Below, piece by piece: positions 17,328-26,602 of a stretch of DNA of 64,000 nucleotides. How positions within the stretch are numbered: position 1 is the first letter of the stretch; each line of letters begins with the position of its first letter. The notes beneath the pieces are model-generated. The model did no database searches, was not told where the DNA came from, and was given only the letters and a program-made list of their open reading frames with translations. Both the position numbers and the translations under genes were made by a program. The DNA comes from Chthonobacter rhizosphaerae (GTDB lineage: Bacteria; Pseudomonadota; Alphaproteobacteria; Rhizobiales; Pleomorphomonadaceae): assembly GCF_013839525.1 (NCBI RefSeq), contig NZ_JACDIS010000010.1:1-64000 (forward strand). The letters are read 5' to 3'.

Positions 17328-19784
17328 TCAGGGCGTCTTCAGCGGCACCTTCGGCACCAGGCTGCGGCGGGGCTTGTCGCCGCCGTCGCTGGTCCCCGGA
17401 CCGCCGTTGGCGGCCGGCTTGCCGGGCTTCTTCGGCGGGCGACGGGTGGCCTTCTTCTCCTCGGCCGCCTCCTCGCCTTCCACCTTCCGCTTCAGCGCCG
17501 GATCCGGGATGGAGTCGAGCTTCAGGCCGGTCTCGCCGTCCTCCTTCGTCTCCACCGACACCTTCACTGTGCCGCCCTTCTTCAGCACGCCGAAGAGCAC
17601 GGCGTCCGCCAGCGGACGCTTGATGTACTCCTGGATCACGCGGCCGAGCGGGCGGGCGCCCATGCGCTCGTCGTAGCCCTTCACCGCCAGCCAGTCGATC
17701 GCCTCGTCGGTCAGCTCGAAGGTGACGTTCCGGTCGGCGAGCTGGGCCTCCAGCTGCATCACGAACTTCTGCACCACCGAACGGACCACCTCGGCCGGCA
17801 GCGCGCCGAACGGGATGATGGCGTCCAGCCGGTTGCGGAATTCCGGCGTGAACAGGCGGTTGATCGCCTCCTCGTCGTCACCCTCGCGCTTGGACCGGGT
17901 GAAGCCCACCGCCGCCTTGGCGAGGTCGGCCGCGCCCGCGTTCGTGGTCATGATCAGGATCACGTTGCGGAAGTCGACCTGCTTGCCGTTGTGGTCGGTC
18001 AGCTTGCCGTGGTCCATCACCTGCAGGAGGATGTTGAAGAGGTCCGGATGGGCCTTCTCGATCTCGTCCAGCAGGAGCACGCAGTGCGGATGCTGGTCGA
18101 CGCCGTCGGTCAGCAGGCCGCCCTGGTCGAAGCCCACGTAGCCCGGAGGCGCGCCGATCAGGCGGCTCACCGTGTGGCGCTCCATGTACTCCGACATGTC
18201 GAAGCGGATCATCTTCACCCCGAGCACGGCCGCCAGCTGGCGGGCCACCTCGGTCTTACCGACGCCCGTCGGGCCGGAGAACAGGTAGTTGCCGATCGGC
18301 TTCTCCGGCTCGCGCAGGCCAGCCCGCGCCAGCTTGATGGCCGACGACAGCACCTGGATCGCCTTCTCCTGGCCGTAGACCACGCGCTTCAGGCTCTCCT
18401 CCAGGTGCTCCAGCACCTCGGCGTCGTCCTTCGACACGCTCTTGGGCGGGATGCGGGCCATGGTGGCGATCGTGTTCTCGATCTCCTTCACGCCGATGGT
18501 CTTCTTGCGCCGGTTCTCAGGCAGCAGCATCTGCGAGGCGCCGGTCTCGTCGATCACGTCGATCGCCTTGTCCGGCAGCTTGCGGTCGTTGATGTAGCGG
18601 GCCGACAGCTCCACCGCCGCCTTGATTGCGTCGTTGGTGTAGCGCACGCGGTGATAGTCCTCGAAATAGGGCTTCAGCCCCTTCAGGATCTCGATCGCGT
18701 CCGGGATGGTCGGCTCGTTCACGTCGATCTTCTGGAAGCGCCGGACGAGGGCCCGGTCCTTCTCGAAGAACTGGCGATATTCCTTGTAGGTGGTCGAGCC
18801 CACGCAGCGCAGCGTCCCGGAGGCGAGCGCCGGCTTCAGGAGGTTCGACGCGTCCATGGCGCCGCCGGAGGTGGCGCCCGCGCCGATCACCGTGTGGATC
18901 TCGTCGATGAACATCACCGCGCCGGGATAGTTCTCGATCTCCTTGACCACCTGCTTCAGGCGCTCCTCGAAGTCGCCGCGATAGCGGGTGCCGGCCAAGA
19001 GCGCGCCCATGTCGAGTGCGAAGATGGTCGAGCCCATCAGGACTTCCGGCACGTCGCCCTCGACGATGCGCTTGGCGAGGCCCTCGGCGATTGCCGTCTT
19101 GCCGACGCCCGGGTCGCCCACGTAGAGCGGGTTGTTCTTCGACCGGCGGCAGAGGACCTGGATCGTCCGGTTGATCTCGTCGGCGCGGCCGATGAGCGGG
19201 TCGATCTTGCCCTTCTTGGCCTTCTCGTTGAGGTTGACGCAGTAGGCCTCCAGCGCGTCGCTCTTCTTCTTCTCGCCGCCCGGACCCTCGGTCGCGGCCG
19301 CGTCCTCTTCGGCGCCCCGGGCGGGGCGGCTGTCGGACATGCCGGCGCGCTTGGCGATGCCGTGGCTGATGTAGTTGACCGCGTCGTAGCGGGTCATGTC
19401 CTGCTCCTGCAGGAAGAACGCCGCATGGGACTCGCGCTCGGCGAAGATGGCGACGAGCACGTTCGCGCCCGTCACCTCGTCGCGGCCCGACGACTGGACG
19501 TGGATGACCGCGCGCTGGATCACGCGCTGGAAGCCGGCGGTCGGCTTGGACTCCTCGCCGAGTTCGGTGACGAGGTTGTCGAGTTCGGTGTCGACGTATT
19601 CCACCAGGTTCCGCCGCAGGAGATCGAGGTCGACGTTGCACGCCCGCATGACGGCGGCCGCGTCCTGGTCCTCGATCAGGGCCAGCAGCAGATGTTCGAG
19701 CGTCGCATATTCCTGGCGCCGCTCGTTGGCCAGGGCGAGGGCCTGGTGCAGGGCCTTCTCGAGGCTACGTGAGAATGACGGCAC
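17328..19784 (-). CDS. clpA: ATP-dependent Clp protease ATP-binding subunit ClpA
   Basis: AAA+ unfoldase that feeds substrates to ClpP. It has an N-domain of two Clp repeats, a first AAA+ module with Walker [10 protein letters not shown] near residue 223, and a second with GPTGVGKTE near residue 499. A ClpP-loop region follows, then a basic low-complexity tail of about 60 residues ([14 protein letters not shown] and Gly-rich) that is longer than in E. coli. It starts at GTG 19784 with GAGG seven bases upstream. It follows clpS by nine bases. Confidence 0.97.
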   Translation of the reverse strand: MPSFSRSLEKALHQALALANERRQEYATLEHLLLALIEDQDAAAVMRACNVDLDLLRRNLVEYVDTELDNLVTELGEESKPTAGFQRVIQRAVIHVQSSGRDEVTGANVLVAIFAERESHAAFFLQEQDMTRYDAVNYISHGIAKRAGMSDSRPARGAEEDAAATEGPGGEKKKSDALEAYCVNLNEKAKKGKIDPLIGRADEINRTIQVLCRRSKNNPLYVGDPGVGKTAIAEGLAKRIVEGDVPEVLMGSTIFALDMGALLAGTRYRGDFEERLKQVVKEIENYPGAVMFIDEIHTVIGAGATSGGAMDASNLLKPALASGTLRCVGSTTYKEYRQFFEKDRALVRRFQKIDVNEPTIPDAIEILKGLKPYFEDYHRVRYTNDAIKAAVELSARYINDRKLPDKAIDVIDETGASQMLLPENRRKKTIGVKEIENTIATMARIPPKSVSKDDAEVLEHLEESLKRVVYGQEKAIQVLSSAIKLARAGLREPEKPIGNYLFSGPTGVGKTEVARQLAAVLGVKMIRFDMSEYMERHTVSRLIGAPPGYVGFDQGGLLTDGVDQHPHCVLLLDEIEKAHPDLFNILLQVMDHGKLTDHNGKQVDFRNVILIMTTNAGAADLAKAAVGFTRSKREGDDEEAINRLFTPEFRNRLDAIIPFGALPAEVVRSVVQKFVMQLEAQLADRNVTFELTDEAIDWLAVKGYDERMGARPLGRVIQEYIKRPLADAVLFGVLKKGGTVKVSVETKEDGETGLKLDSIPDPALKRKVEGEEAAEEKKATRRPPKKPGKPAANGGPGTSDGGDKPRRSLVPKVPLKTP

Positions 19785-19793
19785 GGGCGTACC

Positions 19794-20129
19794 TCACTTC
19801 TTTTCCATGACGCACTGCAAGGGGTGCTGATGACGTCGGGCGAAATCCATCACCTGGGTAACCTTGGTCTCGGCCACTTCATAGGTGTAGATCCCGCACT
19901 CCCCGACGCCGTGGTGATGGACGTGGAGCATGATCCGGGTCGCTTCCTCCCGGCCCTTGTTGAAGAAGCGTTCCAGGACGTGAACGACGAACTCCATGGG
20001 GGTGTAGTCGTCGTTCAGGATGAGCACGCGGTACATGCTCGGCCGTTTGGTCTTCGGCCGCGTCTTCGTTACGACGCCGGTGCCGTTGTCGTTGTCGTCA
20101 CTGTCATTCCGGCGCGGGTCTTTGCTCAT
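19794..20129 (-). CDS. clpS: ATP-dependent Clp protease adaptor ClpS
   Basis: N-end rule adaptor that delivers substrates with bulky N-terminal residues to ClpA. The core [24 protein letters not shown] holds the substrate pocket (the N-D-D and M positions), and [19 protein letters not shown] follows. The Asp-rich N-terminal tail of about 30 residues is the flexible inhibitory tail. 111 aa. It is the first gene of the clpS-clpA operon. Confidence 0.96.
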   Translation of the reverse strand: MSKDPRRNDSDDNDNGTGVVTKTRPKTKRPSMYRVLILNDDYTPMEFVVHVLERFFNKGREEATRIMLHVHHHGVGECGIYTYEVAETKVTQVMDFARRHQHPLQCVMEKK

Positions 20130-20441
20130 CGTGGATCAGAGGCCTGTCTCATCGGGTGACCCGGCCGTCCGCCTTCTCCGCCCCTCGCACCGTCCGGCCA
20201 AACCGGGCGCTGCGACCAGCGGAGTGCGACCCCGTCGGGAACACCGAAGCCGGCGGCTCGGGCCGATCCGAGCCTCACCGGCTGAACCCCATATAGGGCT
20301 GCCTCACGTTCCAAAACAGGTCGGCGGCGGGTCGTCATAAGGGAGAGTCGAACACGTCCGGACGGTTTTGTGAAGCCGAGAAGTTTATCCGCATTGCGAC
20401 AGGATGCCTTGCATCCGCGCACGAAACGCACGGAACGGAAA
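20130..20441. other. Gap between phasin terminator and clpS
   Basis: No gene seen. It should hold the clpS promoter on the minus strand; a TATATG core occurs at about 20290-20296 (rc), but the spacing to any -35 is poor. Confidence 0.35.
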
Positions 20442-20468
20442 AAGGCCCGGCGCGTTGCGCCGGGCCTT
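20442..20468 (-). terminator. Intrinsic terminator of the phasin gene
   Basis: Perfect twelve-base stem AAGGCCCGGCGC / GCGCCGGGCCTT with a GTT loop. On the minus strand it is followed by TTTCC after the paired AA/TT, giving a five-T run. It lies 100 bases past the phasin stop. Confidence 0.85.
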
Positions 20469-20568
20469 CTCACTATGCCGTGATGTCTCTGGAGCGCACC
20501 GCCGATCGGGCCTTCGCGACCGTCCCGTCGGACGCCGCGGCGGGCCTCGCCGGCTCTGCGCGCTCAGG

Positions 20569-20901
20569 TCACTTGGCGAACTTGGCGCCGAAGGCCTCGT
20601 AGGGCTTCGCCATTTCCTTGGCGAGGTCCATGTAGAGCTCGGTGAACTTGGTGGCCTGGCTGACGGCCTCTTCATAGGCCTTCTTCAGGAACTCGGTCTG
20701 GATCTCGACCACGGCGTCGAGCGACTTGGCGCTCATCAGCTTCTCGCCGTGCTTGCTGAAATCCTCGACGGACTTCTTGGAGTAGTCGGTCGCCTCGACG
20801 GCGATCGCCTGGAAGCCCTTGGACACCACGCCGGCCGACTTCAGGGCGGTCTCCATGTTGTCCTTCATGAGCTTCTGCACGTCTTCGTAGCCGTTCGCCA
20901 T
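20569..20901 (-). CDS. Phasin family protein
   Basis: Small amphipathic helical protein that coats polyhydroxyalkanoate granules or acts as a general stress helix protein. 110 aa, almost entirely helical, with the Phasin_2 pattern (MKDNMETALKSAGVVSKGFQ, then YSKKSVEDFSKHGEKLMSAKSLDAVVEIQTEF split by short turns). No membrane segment. It is monocistronic: it has its own promoter and terminator. No pha genes are in the window, so the link to PHA is by family only. Confidence 0.88.
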   Translation of the reverse strand: MANGYEDVQKLMKDNMETALKSAGVVSKGFQAIAVEATDYSKKSVEDFSKHGEKLMSAKSLDAVVEIQTEFLKKAYEEAVSQATKFTELYMDLAKEMAKPYEAFGAKFAK

Positions 20902-20986
20902 GTCGTCACCCGAAAGTTAGTTGTGGCTCCCGGACACGTGCGACGGATGCCATTTCCGTGAGCAGCACCGGTCGGGAAGTGCTGGC
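20902..20986 (-). other. Phasin 5' leader
   Basis: Untranslated leader inferred from the promoter just upstream; about 75-80 nt, with a weak purine-rich site (GGGTGACGAC) before ATG. Confidence 0.5.
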
Positions 20987-21035
20987 AGTATAAGCAATGC
21001 CGCGAAACCGTCAAGAATTTTTGTGCAATGCACAA
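20987..21035 (-). promoter_or_regulatory. Phasin promoter with palindromic operator candidate
   Basis: On the minus strand: -35 TTGACG (21009-21014), a 16-base spacer, and -10 TATACT (20987-20992). Seven bases upstream of the -35 is a perfect palindrome, TTGTGCAATGCACAA (21021-21035; seven-base arms, one-base centre). Phasin genes are commonly repressed by the PHA-sensing regulator PhaR, whose sites are TGC/GCA dyads in several alphaproteobacteria. The palindrome is therefore a good PhaR-site candidate, by inference. Confidence 0.7.
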
Positions 21036-21571
21036 ATGCGCCTTTCGGATGATCGGACCAGCCGGACGTTCAGCGGCAGCCGAACGCTTTCGGACCTGGA
21101 CACGACCCAGCGAGCACCCGCACCTCCCCCAAACGGAGAGCGAAGCGCCGACCACCATTCTTCCCCTCCCCCAAGTAGAGAGCGAGGCGCCGGTCACCAT
21201 CCTTCCCCTCAGGGGAAGGTGGCGCGAAGCGCCGGAAGGGGTCGTCTTTTTCCTTCATCGTCCCACCCCCACTGCATCCTCCCGCCAAAACCCACCCTCC
21301 CCCGCCCACAAACACGACCCCTCCCCCGGCTTCGCCGGACCCTCCCCTGATGGGAGGGATCGCGCGCCGCCCGTTCCTCCTTCCTCCTCTCCCCCCTTCC
21401 CCCCGCCCCTCTTTTCCCCGCTTTACGGTTTCGTAACTGCGTTCGGTCAACTTTTCGGAATGTTCGGTCCGCATCCGCGGGGGACGGAAGCGGGATGCCG
21501 TCGGCGTGTGCGAGCCCGGCGGCACGGTCAAACTCGTTAGAGCGCGGGGACGAGCAGTGTTTGGAATGTGT
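21036..21571. repeat. Gap with 42-bp tandem duplication and a third repeat family
   Basis: Two adjacent copies of a 42-base unit lie at 21127-21168 and 21169-21210 (CCCCAA, then AGAGCGA, then GCGCCG, then TTCCCCTC). A palindromic tail follows (CCTTCCCCTCAGGGGAAGG, 21201-21219) with GGCGCGAAGCGCC. The rest, to about 21430, is C-rich filler. The AT-richer stretch 21425-21480 probably holds the promoter of the next gene. Confidence 0.6.
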
Positions 21572-23125
21572 ATGGAGTTGGGACCGCGCGCACGCGCCGC
21601 GGTCCGCGGAGTGTTCGCATCGGTGCTCGCGGCCGGCCTCCTGGCGGCCGCCCCCAAGATCAGCGAAGCCAATCCGAAATACGCCGCCATCGTGGTGGAC
21701 ACGGCGACCGGCAAGGTCCTCTACGACGCCAAGGCCGACGAGCGCCGCTACCCGGCGTCGCTCACCAAGATGATGACCCTCTACGTCCTGTTTGAGGACC
21801 TGGAGCGCGGTCGCTTCAAGCTCAATTCCGCCTTCCGGGTGTCCAAGAACGCGTCCCAGCAGGCGCCGTCCAAGCTCGGCCTGCGGGCCGGCGACGAGAT
21901 CCGCGTCGAGGACGCCATCAGGGCCCTCGTCACCAAGTCCGCCAACGACGCCGCCGCCGTCATCGGCGAGAACGTGTCCGGCTCCGTGCCGGCCTTCGCC
22001 GACCGCATGACCCGCACCGCCCGGGCCATCGGCATGTCGTCGTCGCGCTTCCGCAACGCCAGCGGCCTGCCGGACCCCGGCCAGTACACCACCGCGCGCG
22101 ACATGATGCGCCTCGGCGTCGCCCTCCAGGTGCGCTTCCCGCGCTATTACGAGTTCTTCAAGACGCGCTCCTTCGCGTTCCGCGGCCGCGTCTACGGCAA
22201 CCACAACAACCTGCTCGGCCGGGTCGACGGCGTGGACGGCATCAAGACCGGCTACATCAACGCGTCCGGCTTCAACCTCGTCAGCTCGGTGAAGCGCGAC
22301 GGCCGCAAGATCGTCGCCGTGGTGATGGGCGGCCGGACCGCCCGGTCGCGCGACGCCCACATGGTTCAGCTGATCAACACCTACCTGCCGCAGGCCTCCC
22401 GCGGCCGCGGCTATGACGACGATCTCATCGCCGCCGTCCGGTCGGCGCCCCGCGTCGCCGCCTCCGCGCCCCATCCGGCGCCCGTCGTCAGCGCCGGCAT
22501 CGGCAGCCATCCGACGCCGCTCGCCCGGCCCGGCATGGCGATCGCCGCGGCGGTCGACCCGGCCGAAGCCGCCGTCGCCCGGCCGTCGCGCGTGCTCACC
22601 ATGGCCAACGCCACCCTGCCGTCCTCCGCCGCCGAGGCCTTCGCCGACGTGGCCGGGCTGGAGCAGGGCTCCACCGACACCGGCGAGGACGAAGGCGCCA
22701 GCCAGGATCTCCTCGGCCAGATGATCGAGCGCAAGACCGGCATCGCCCCCATGGCGGTCGCGTCCATCGACCCGGCCACGGTCGCGTCCGTGCCCGCCGC
22801 CAAGGCGCCCGCCGCATCGAAAGCCGCCAAGCCCGCCCGCGCGGCGGAGGCGCCCGCCGCCGCTCCGGCCTCGTCGGCCACCGGCTGGCACATCCAGATC
22901 GGCGCCGTGGCGGACAAGTCCGCCGCCGACGCCCTCCTCGCCAAGGCGCGGTCGAAGGCTGGCTCGGCCCTCGCCAAGGCCGATCCGGTGACGGAGACCT
23001 TCGCCAAGGGCGGCCAGACCTATGTGCGGGCCCGGTTCGCCGGCTTCGCGAACGAGAAGGAGGCGCAGCGCGCCTGCGCGGCCCTCAAGAAGAACGACTT
23101 CGGGTGCTTCGCCCTCCGGCTCTGA
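21566..23125 (+). CDS. D-alanyl-D-alanine carboxypeptidase (PBP5/6-like) with SPOR domain
   Basis: Periplasmic penicillin-binding protein that trims the terminal D-Ala of stem peptides. Signal segment at residues 13-29. Catalytic motifs are S65-x-x-K68 (PASLTK), S125-x-N127 (SAN) and K227-T-G. A long Ala/Pro-rich linker (about 265-440) leads to a C-terminal SPOR domain (GWHIQIGAVADKSAADALL to the end), which binds denuded septal glycan. Starts at 21566 or 21572 are equally possible; the frame also opens upstream at 21506. The SPOR fusion is frequent in Hyphomicrobiales and suggests a division-site role. Confidence 0.92.
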   Translation: MCMELGPRARAAVRGVFASVLAAGLLAAAPKISEANPKYAAIVVDTATGKVLYDAKADERRYPASLTKMMTLYVLFEDLERGRFKLNSAFRVSKNASQQAPSKLGLRAGDEIRVEDAIRALVTKSANDAAAVIGENVSGSVPAFADRMTRTARAIGMSSSRFRNASGLPDPGQYTTARDMMRLGVALQVRFPRYYEFFKTRSFAFRGRVYGNHNNLLGRVDGVDGIKTGYINASGFNLVSSVKRDGRKIVAVVMGGRTARSRDAHMVQLINTYLPQASRGRGYDDDLIAAVRSAPRVAASAPHPAPVVSAGIGSHPTPLARPGMAIAAAVDPAEAAVARPSRVLTMANATLPSSAAEAFADVAGLEQGSTDTGEDEGASQDLLGQMIERKTGIAPMAVASIDPATVASVPAAKAPAASKAAKPARAAEAPAAAPASSATGWHIQIGAVADKSAADALLAKARSKAGSALAKADPVTETFAKGGQTYVRARFAGFANEKEAQRACAALKKNDFGCFALRL

Positions 23126-23291
23126 GCGCCCGCCCACCCGCGGTGCTCCGGCCGACGAGGCCGGGGTGCCGCAACCGCCCGGCGCGGGGTCACCCCTGCC
23201 GGCGCCCGCATCGACCAACGAGGCCCCGGTCGCGCCGGAGCCGCCCAGCCGACAACCAATCCCGCGAGTTCATCTGTTTCGCGTTCGGGAG

Positions 23292-24002
23292 CTAGCGATG
23301 TTTGGAGAGAAGACGGTCCTTGGCTTCGTTGATCCGCGCCGCCAGGAAGGTGGAGCCGCCGTGGTCGGGATGAACCTTCTTCATCAGGCGGCGGTGGGCA
23401 GCCCGGATCTCGGGCTCCCCTGCCCCCTTCTGAAGCCCAAGGATCTGGTACGCTTCCTCTTCGCTCATGGCGCCCGCGTACGCCGGTCCACGCTCCCCCG
23501 CTGCAGCGTCAGCCTTCATGTGCTCACGCCAACGGGGCATTCGGCGGTCGAGATAAGCCTCTAGAAGCGCCCGGCTCTCCGCGTCGCCGGCGATCTCCGC
23601 GGCGAGGCGGCCGAGCGAGGAGAGGCCCAGGCTGTCCAGGTCGCGGCCTTCGAACGTCCCGGCCAGCACGCGGCCGGTCATCTTGCCGGTGTCGTGGTCG
23701 AGTTCCATCTCCAGCGCCGCCGAGCGCACCATGGATGACCGGGGACGCTGCGACTTGCCCCGCGCCCGCTTGCCGGACGGTTTCAGGAAGCCGCTGCCGC
23801 TGAGGGCGAGAAGCCCGAAGCCGATCGCCACCGCCAGGCCGACCCGCCCGGTGACGAGCAGCGCCAGGGCCAGCATCACGCCGAGGGCGATCAGCGCCTT
23901 CCGCCCGCTGGAGACGAGCGACGACGGGTTCGCGTTGACGAACCAGCGCAACCCGACCGCAGCGACCACCAGAACGATCAGTCCGACCAGTATTGGGTTC
24001 AT
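23292..24002 (-). CDS. DnaJ-domain membrane protein (Tim14/DjlA-like topology)
   Basis: Co-chaperone-type protein with an N-terminal membrane anchor (MNPILVGLIVLVVAAVGLRW, plus a second hydrophobic segment at about 37-65). A linker and a C-terminal J domain carrying the HPD motif (MKKVHPDHGGS) near residue 214 follow. This layout matches the TIM14/Pam18-like J proteins of alphaproteobacteria. ATG 24002 is chosen because the upstream extension (to 24074) is hydrophilic and the anchor should be N-terminal. It lies 100 bases after the VWA gene on the same strand. The partner Hsp70 client is unknown. Confidence 0.88.
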   Translation of the reverse strand: MNPILVGLIVLVVAAVGLRWFVNANPSSLVSSGRKALIALGVMLALALLVTGRVGLAVAIGFGLLALSGSGFLKPSGKRARGKSQRPRSSMVRSAALEMELDHDTGKMTGRVLAGTFEGRDLDSLGLSSLGRLAAEIAGDAESRALLEAYLDRRMPRWREHMKADAAAGERGPAYAGAMSEEEAYQILGLQKGAGEPEIRAAHRRLMKKVHPDHGGSTFLAARINEAKDRLLSKHR

Positions 24003-24102
24003 GCCGACTTGCGCTTGACGGCGGGCCTTGTTCGCTCCGGTCCGTCCTGCGTCCTCCCCGATCATTTCTAGCACGCGCCCGACATCCGTCGAGCGTCCTT
24101 CG

Positions 24103-24876
24103 TCAAGATTTCAACGCCGTGATGAGCGCCCGCGCGGACCCGTCGCGGGCGGCGAGGTCCTCGAGGGCCGTCAGCCCGCCCGTCGCATAGGCCGCCACCG
24201 CCCTCAGAAGCCCGCGCAGGGTCTCCGCCGCGTTGGCGTCGAACCGCACGTGCGCCCCCTTGGTCAGCCGGGCGATGTCGGCGAACGCCGCCGAGGCCGC
24301 CGGGTCGCGCCCCTCCTGGAACAGGAAGGCCTTGGTGCCGTAGAGCGACAGCGTCCCAGCGGCGGCCGCCAGGTCGTCCGCCCGCTCCTCCATGGCGTCG
24401 CCCACATAGACGAGGGCGTCCACCTTGGCGATCTTCGCCTCGGCGATCGCGTGGCTCAGCACCTTGCCGATCTGGGTGTGGCCGCCCCGGCAGTCGATCT
24501 TGCCCATCAGCGCGTGCAGGGTGCGGGCGTCGCGCACGAACTTGCTGGCCCGGCATTCGCCGAAGCCGCGGAAATAGACGAGTTGCACGTCCAGCCCGCC
24601 GATCCGGCCCGCCTCCTCGAACATCTCCGCCTGCCAGTGCGCCGCCCGGTCCCAGGTCGGCTGTCGGCTCATGGTGGCGTCGAGGGCGAACACGATCCTC
24701 GCCCGCGCGTCCGTCGCCGGCGCCTTGGCGGCGGCATCCAGGAAGGCCGAGATCGCCGCCGGGTCCGACCGGGCGACGTCGGACGTCCCGGCGTCCGGCC
24801 GGGCGACGTCGCCCTTGGCGAACGGCTCCTTCAGGGAGGCGGGGCTATGCCCTGTGGTCGGATCCGTCTTGGTCAT
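24103..24876 (-). CDS. VWA-domain protein
   Basis: Cytoplasmic protein with a single von Willebrand A fold. The MIDAS-type motif is DATMS in IVFALDATMSRQPTWD, with later metal-site candidates in GGHTQIGKVL and YVGDAMEE. 257 aa, no signal peptide. In several Hyphomicrobiales this family sits next to the DnaJ-domain membrane protein, as here. No biochemical role is established. The N-terminal 45 residues are Pro/Ala/Asp-rich and probably disordered. Confidence 0.82.
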   Translation of the reverse strand: MTKTDPTTGHSPASLKEPFAKGDVARPDAGTSDVARSDPAAISAFLDAAAKAPATDARARIVFALDATMSRQPTWDRAAHWQAEMFEEAGRIGGLDVQLVYFRGFGECRASKFVRDARTLHALMGKIDCRGGHTQIGKVLSHAIAEAKIAKVDALVYVGDAMEERADDLAAAAGTLSLYGTKAFLFQEGRDPAASAAFADIARLTKGAHVRFDANAAETLRGLLRAVAAYATGGLTALEDLAARDGSARALITALKS

Positions 24877-25014
24877 GGCCGAACTCCAGCCGAATTGCTC
24901 GAAGCGGTCCAGTCCGCTAAGCCGGGATTAACGACTGTCGTCGATCCTTGCCCTATCAGAATGGGGCGCGTCGACCGCCCCGTCCACAAGGGGGGACCTC
25001 CCCAGGCAACGGCG

Positions 25015-26007
25015 ATGTCCAGCATCGGATCCACGTCTCTCCTGGCGAATTTCTTCGTCGCGGGTTCGCCCGACGATCTCTTCAGCGCCCGGAGCGTCTA
25101 CTCCGGGCTGAAGTCGGCCGCCGGCCCCACCGACACCGTCGCCGTTTCCGATCAGGCCCGCATGCTCTTCGGCGTCCACAAGGCGCTCTCGCTCATGCAG
25201 ATGTTCGCCCGCGCCGGCTCCGACCAGTCCGACAAGATCGCCGAATTGCAGGAGCTCACCGAGGACGGCTTCGACTCCTATGTGAGCGTGCCGGTCGACA
25301 ATGTCATCGTCTTCGGCTCCGCGTCGTCGAGGAATCAGAAGTACGAGACCCTGTCCAACGCCCGAACCTGGACCGGCGCCGGTGCCGACAGCGTCACCGT
25401 CGGCGCTAATTCCGAGCTCTTCCTCGGCGGCGGCAACGACGTCGCCGATGCGGGCGAGGGGGCCGTCATCGACGGCGAGGATGGCGACGACGTGCTCGCC
25501 GCCGGTTCGGGCTCCATCCTCGTCGGCGGAGCGGGCGACGACACCCTCTCCGCCAGCAGCCAGAGCGAGCTCTACGGCGGCGACGGCAACGACACCATCG
25601 CGGCCGGCTCCATGAGCTGGATCGAGGCCGGCGCCGGCGACGACGTGGTCACCGTCGACGGCGAGGAGGCCGAGGTCTGGGGCCAGGACGGCAACGACAC
25701 GATCACCGTGGGGGCGAACTCCACCGTCTCCGGCGGCCTCGGCGACGACGCCATCACGCTGACCGGCGACGGGAGCACCGTCCTCTTCGGCCCCGGCCAG
25801 GGCAGCGACACCGTCCGCGGCTCCGTCGCCTCCACCATCCGGTTCGGCGAAGGCCTCAGCGCCAGATCCCTCGCCGTCAAGGTGGAAGGCGACGACCTCG
25901 TCCTCTCCTTCTCCGGCAAGACCGAGACCATCACCTACAAGGACTACCAGGGCTCCTCCCCCACCCTCGTCTTCGCCGACGGCACCACCATCTCGATGAC
26001 GTTCTGA
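25015..26007 (+). CDS. Haemolysin-type calcium-binding repeat protein (RTX-like)
   Basis: Probable secreted protein with a glycine/aspartate parallel beta roll. Residues 1-120 are helical and have no recognised domain. Seven repeats follow, with cores GGGND, GEDGDD, GGAGDD, GGDGND, AGAGDD, GQDGND and GGLGDD, spaced 17-18 residues rather than the usual nine. The C-terminus (VKVEGDDLVLSFSG, then FADGTTISMTF) matches the domain that ends many type I secreted RTX proteins. No signal peptide, as expected for type I secretion, but no transporter gene is nearby. ATG 25015 is preferred over 24961. A peptidase or adhesin domain is not apparent. Confidence 0.8.
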   Translation: MSSIGSTSLLANFFVAGSPDDLFSARSVYSGLKSAAGPTDTVAVSDQARMLFGVHKALSLMQMFARAGSDQSDKIAELQELTEDGFDSYVSVPVDNVIVFGSASSRNQKYETLSNARTWTGAGADSVTVGANSELFLGGGNDVADAGEGAVIDGEDGDDVLAAGSGSILVGGAGDDTLSASSQSELYGGDGNDTIAAGSMSWIEAGAGDDVVTVDGEEAEVWGQDGNDTITVGANSTVSGGLGDDAITLTGDGSTVLFGPGQGSDTVRGSVASTIRFGEGLSARSLAVKVEGDDLVLSFSGKTETITYKDYQGSSPTLVFADGTTISMTF

Positions 26008-26054
26008 CCGCCCACCAGCCTCCGCCGGTGAACCAAGCTCCGGACCTCGGCGCG

Positions 26055-26157
26055 CCATGGTCCGAGAAGGCGGCCTCCCACGCACCGGGCCGCGCGCTCC
26101 CACGGCCCGCCGCACCTCCAACCGTCATGGTCCGCGCGGGCGGACCAGCCACCCATG
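26055..26157. repeat. Two family A repeats
   Basis: A degenerate copy at 26055-26085 (CCATGGTCCGAGAAGG) and a better copy at 26124-26157 (GTCATGGTCCGCG / GCGGACCAGCCACCCATG), between converging genes. Confidence 0.7.
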
Positions 26158-26206
26158 CCGAGCCTCGACGCGTCCTGATCCGCCGTTCCAGATGGTCGAC
26201 CGGCAC

Positions 26207-26602
26207 TCACGGCCGCCGCGCGATCATGTCGATCTCCACGAGCGCCCCGACCGCGAGCGCCGTGACCCCGATCGTGGTCCGCCCGGGCAGTTTTCCTTCC
26301 TCGAAGAACGCCTTGTAGGTGGCATTCATCGCCGCGAAATCCCGCTCGAAGTGCGTCAGGTAGATCCGCACGAAGGTGACGTTCTCCAGCCCGAGCCCAA
26401 GCCCCGCGAGCACGAGCTTCAGGTTCTCCATCACCCGCGCCGTCTGCGCCTCTACGCCCTCCGGCAGCGGCCGCTCCGGCTCGTCCGGCCACGTGGGCAT
26501 CTGCCCGGTCAGGAACACCCACCCGTCCGCCTCCACCGCATGGGAGAACGGCGCCACGGGGCGCGGGCCGGATGCGATCATGTGGTGAATGGGCAGCGAC
26601 AT
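26207..26602 (-). CDS. RidA family protein
   Basis: YjgF/YER057c/UK114-family trimeric protein; true RidA members hydrolyse reactive enamine/imine intermediates of PLP enzymes. 131 aa. The segment RTTIGVTALAVGALVEIDMIA carries the conserved Arg that binds the substrate carboxylate in RidA, and VFLTGQMPTWP aligns with the usual FVSGQ strand. The sequence departs enough from the archetype (no SGQ/P...GV) that it may belong to a Rid subfamily with other activity. Confidence 0.85.
   Translation of the reverse strand: MSLPIHHMIASGPRPVAPFSHAVEADGWVFLTGQMPTWPDEPERPLPEGVEAQTARVMENLKLVLAGLGLGLENVTFVRIYLTHFERDFAAMNATYKAFFEEGKLPGRTTIGVTALAVGALVEIDMIARRP

Noticed and set aside
16641-19772. Very long plus-strand frame (over 1000 codons) opposite clpA
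   Set aside because: It is the antisense of a well-supported gene. Such shadow frames are expected at this GC content, and it has no ribosome site or family resemblance. The same applies to other long frames opposite radA-cvpA, purF, ppk and the transporter genes.
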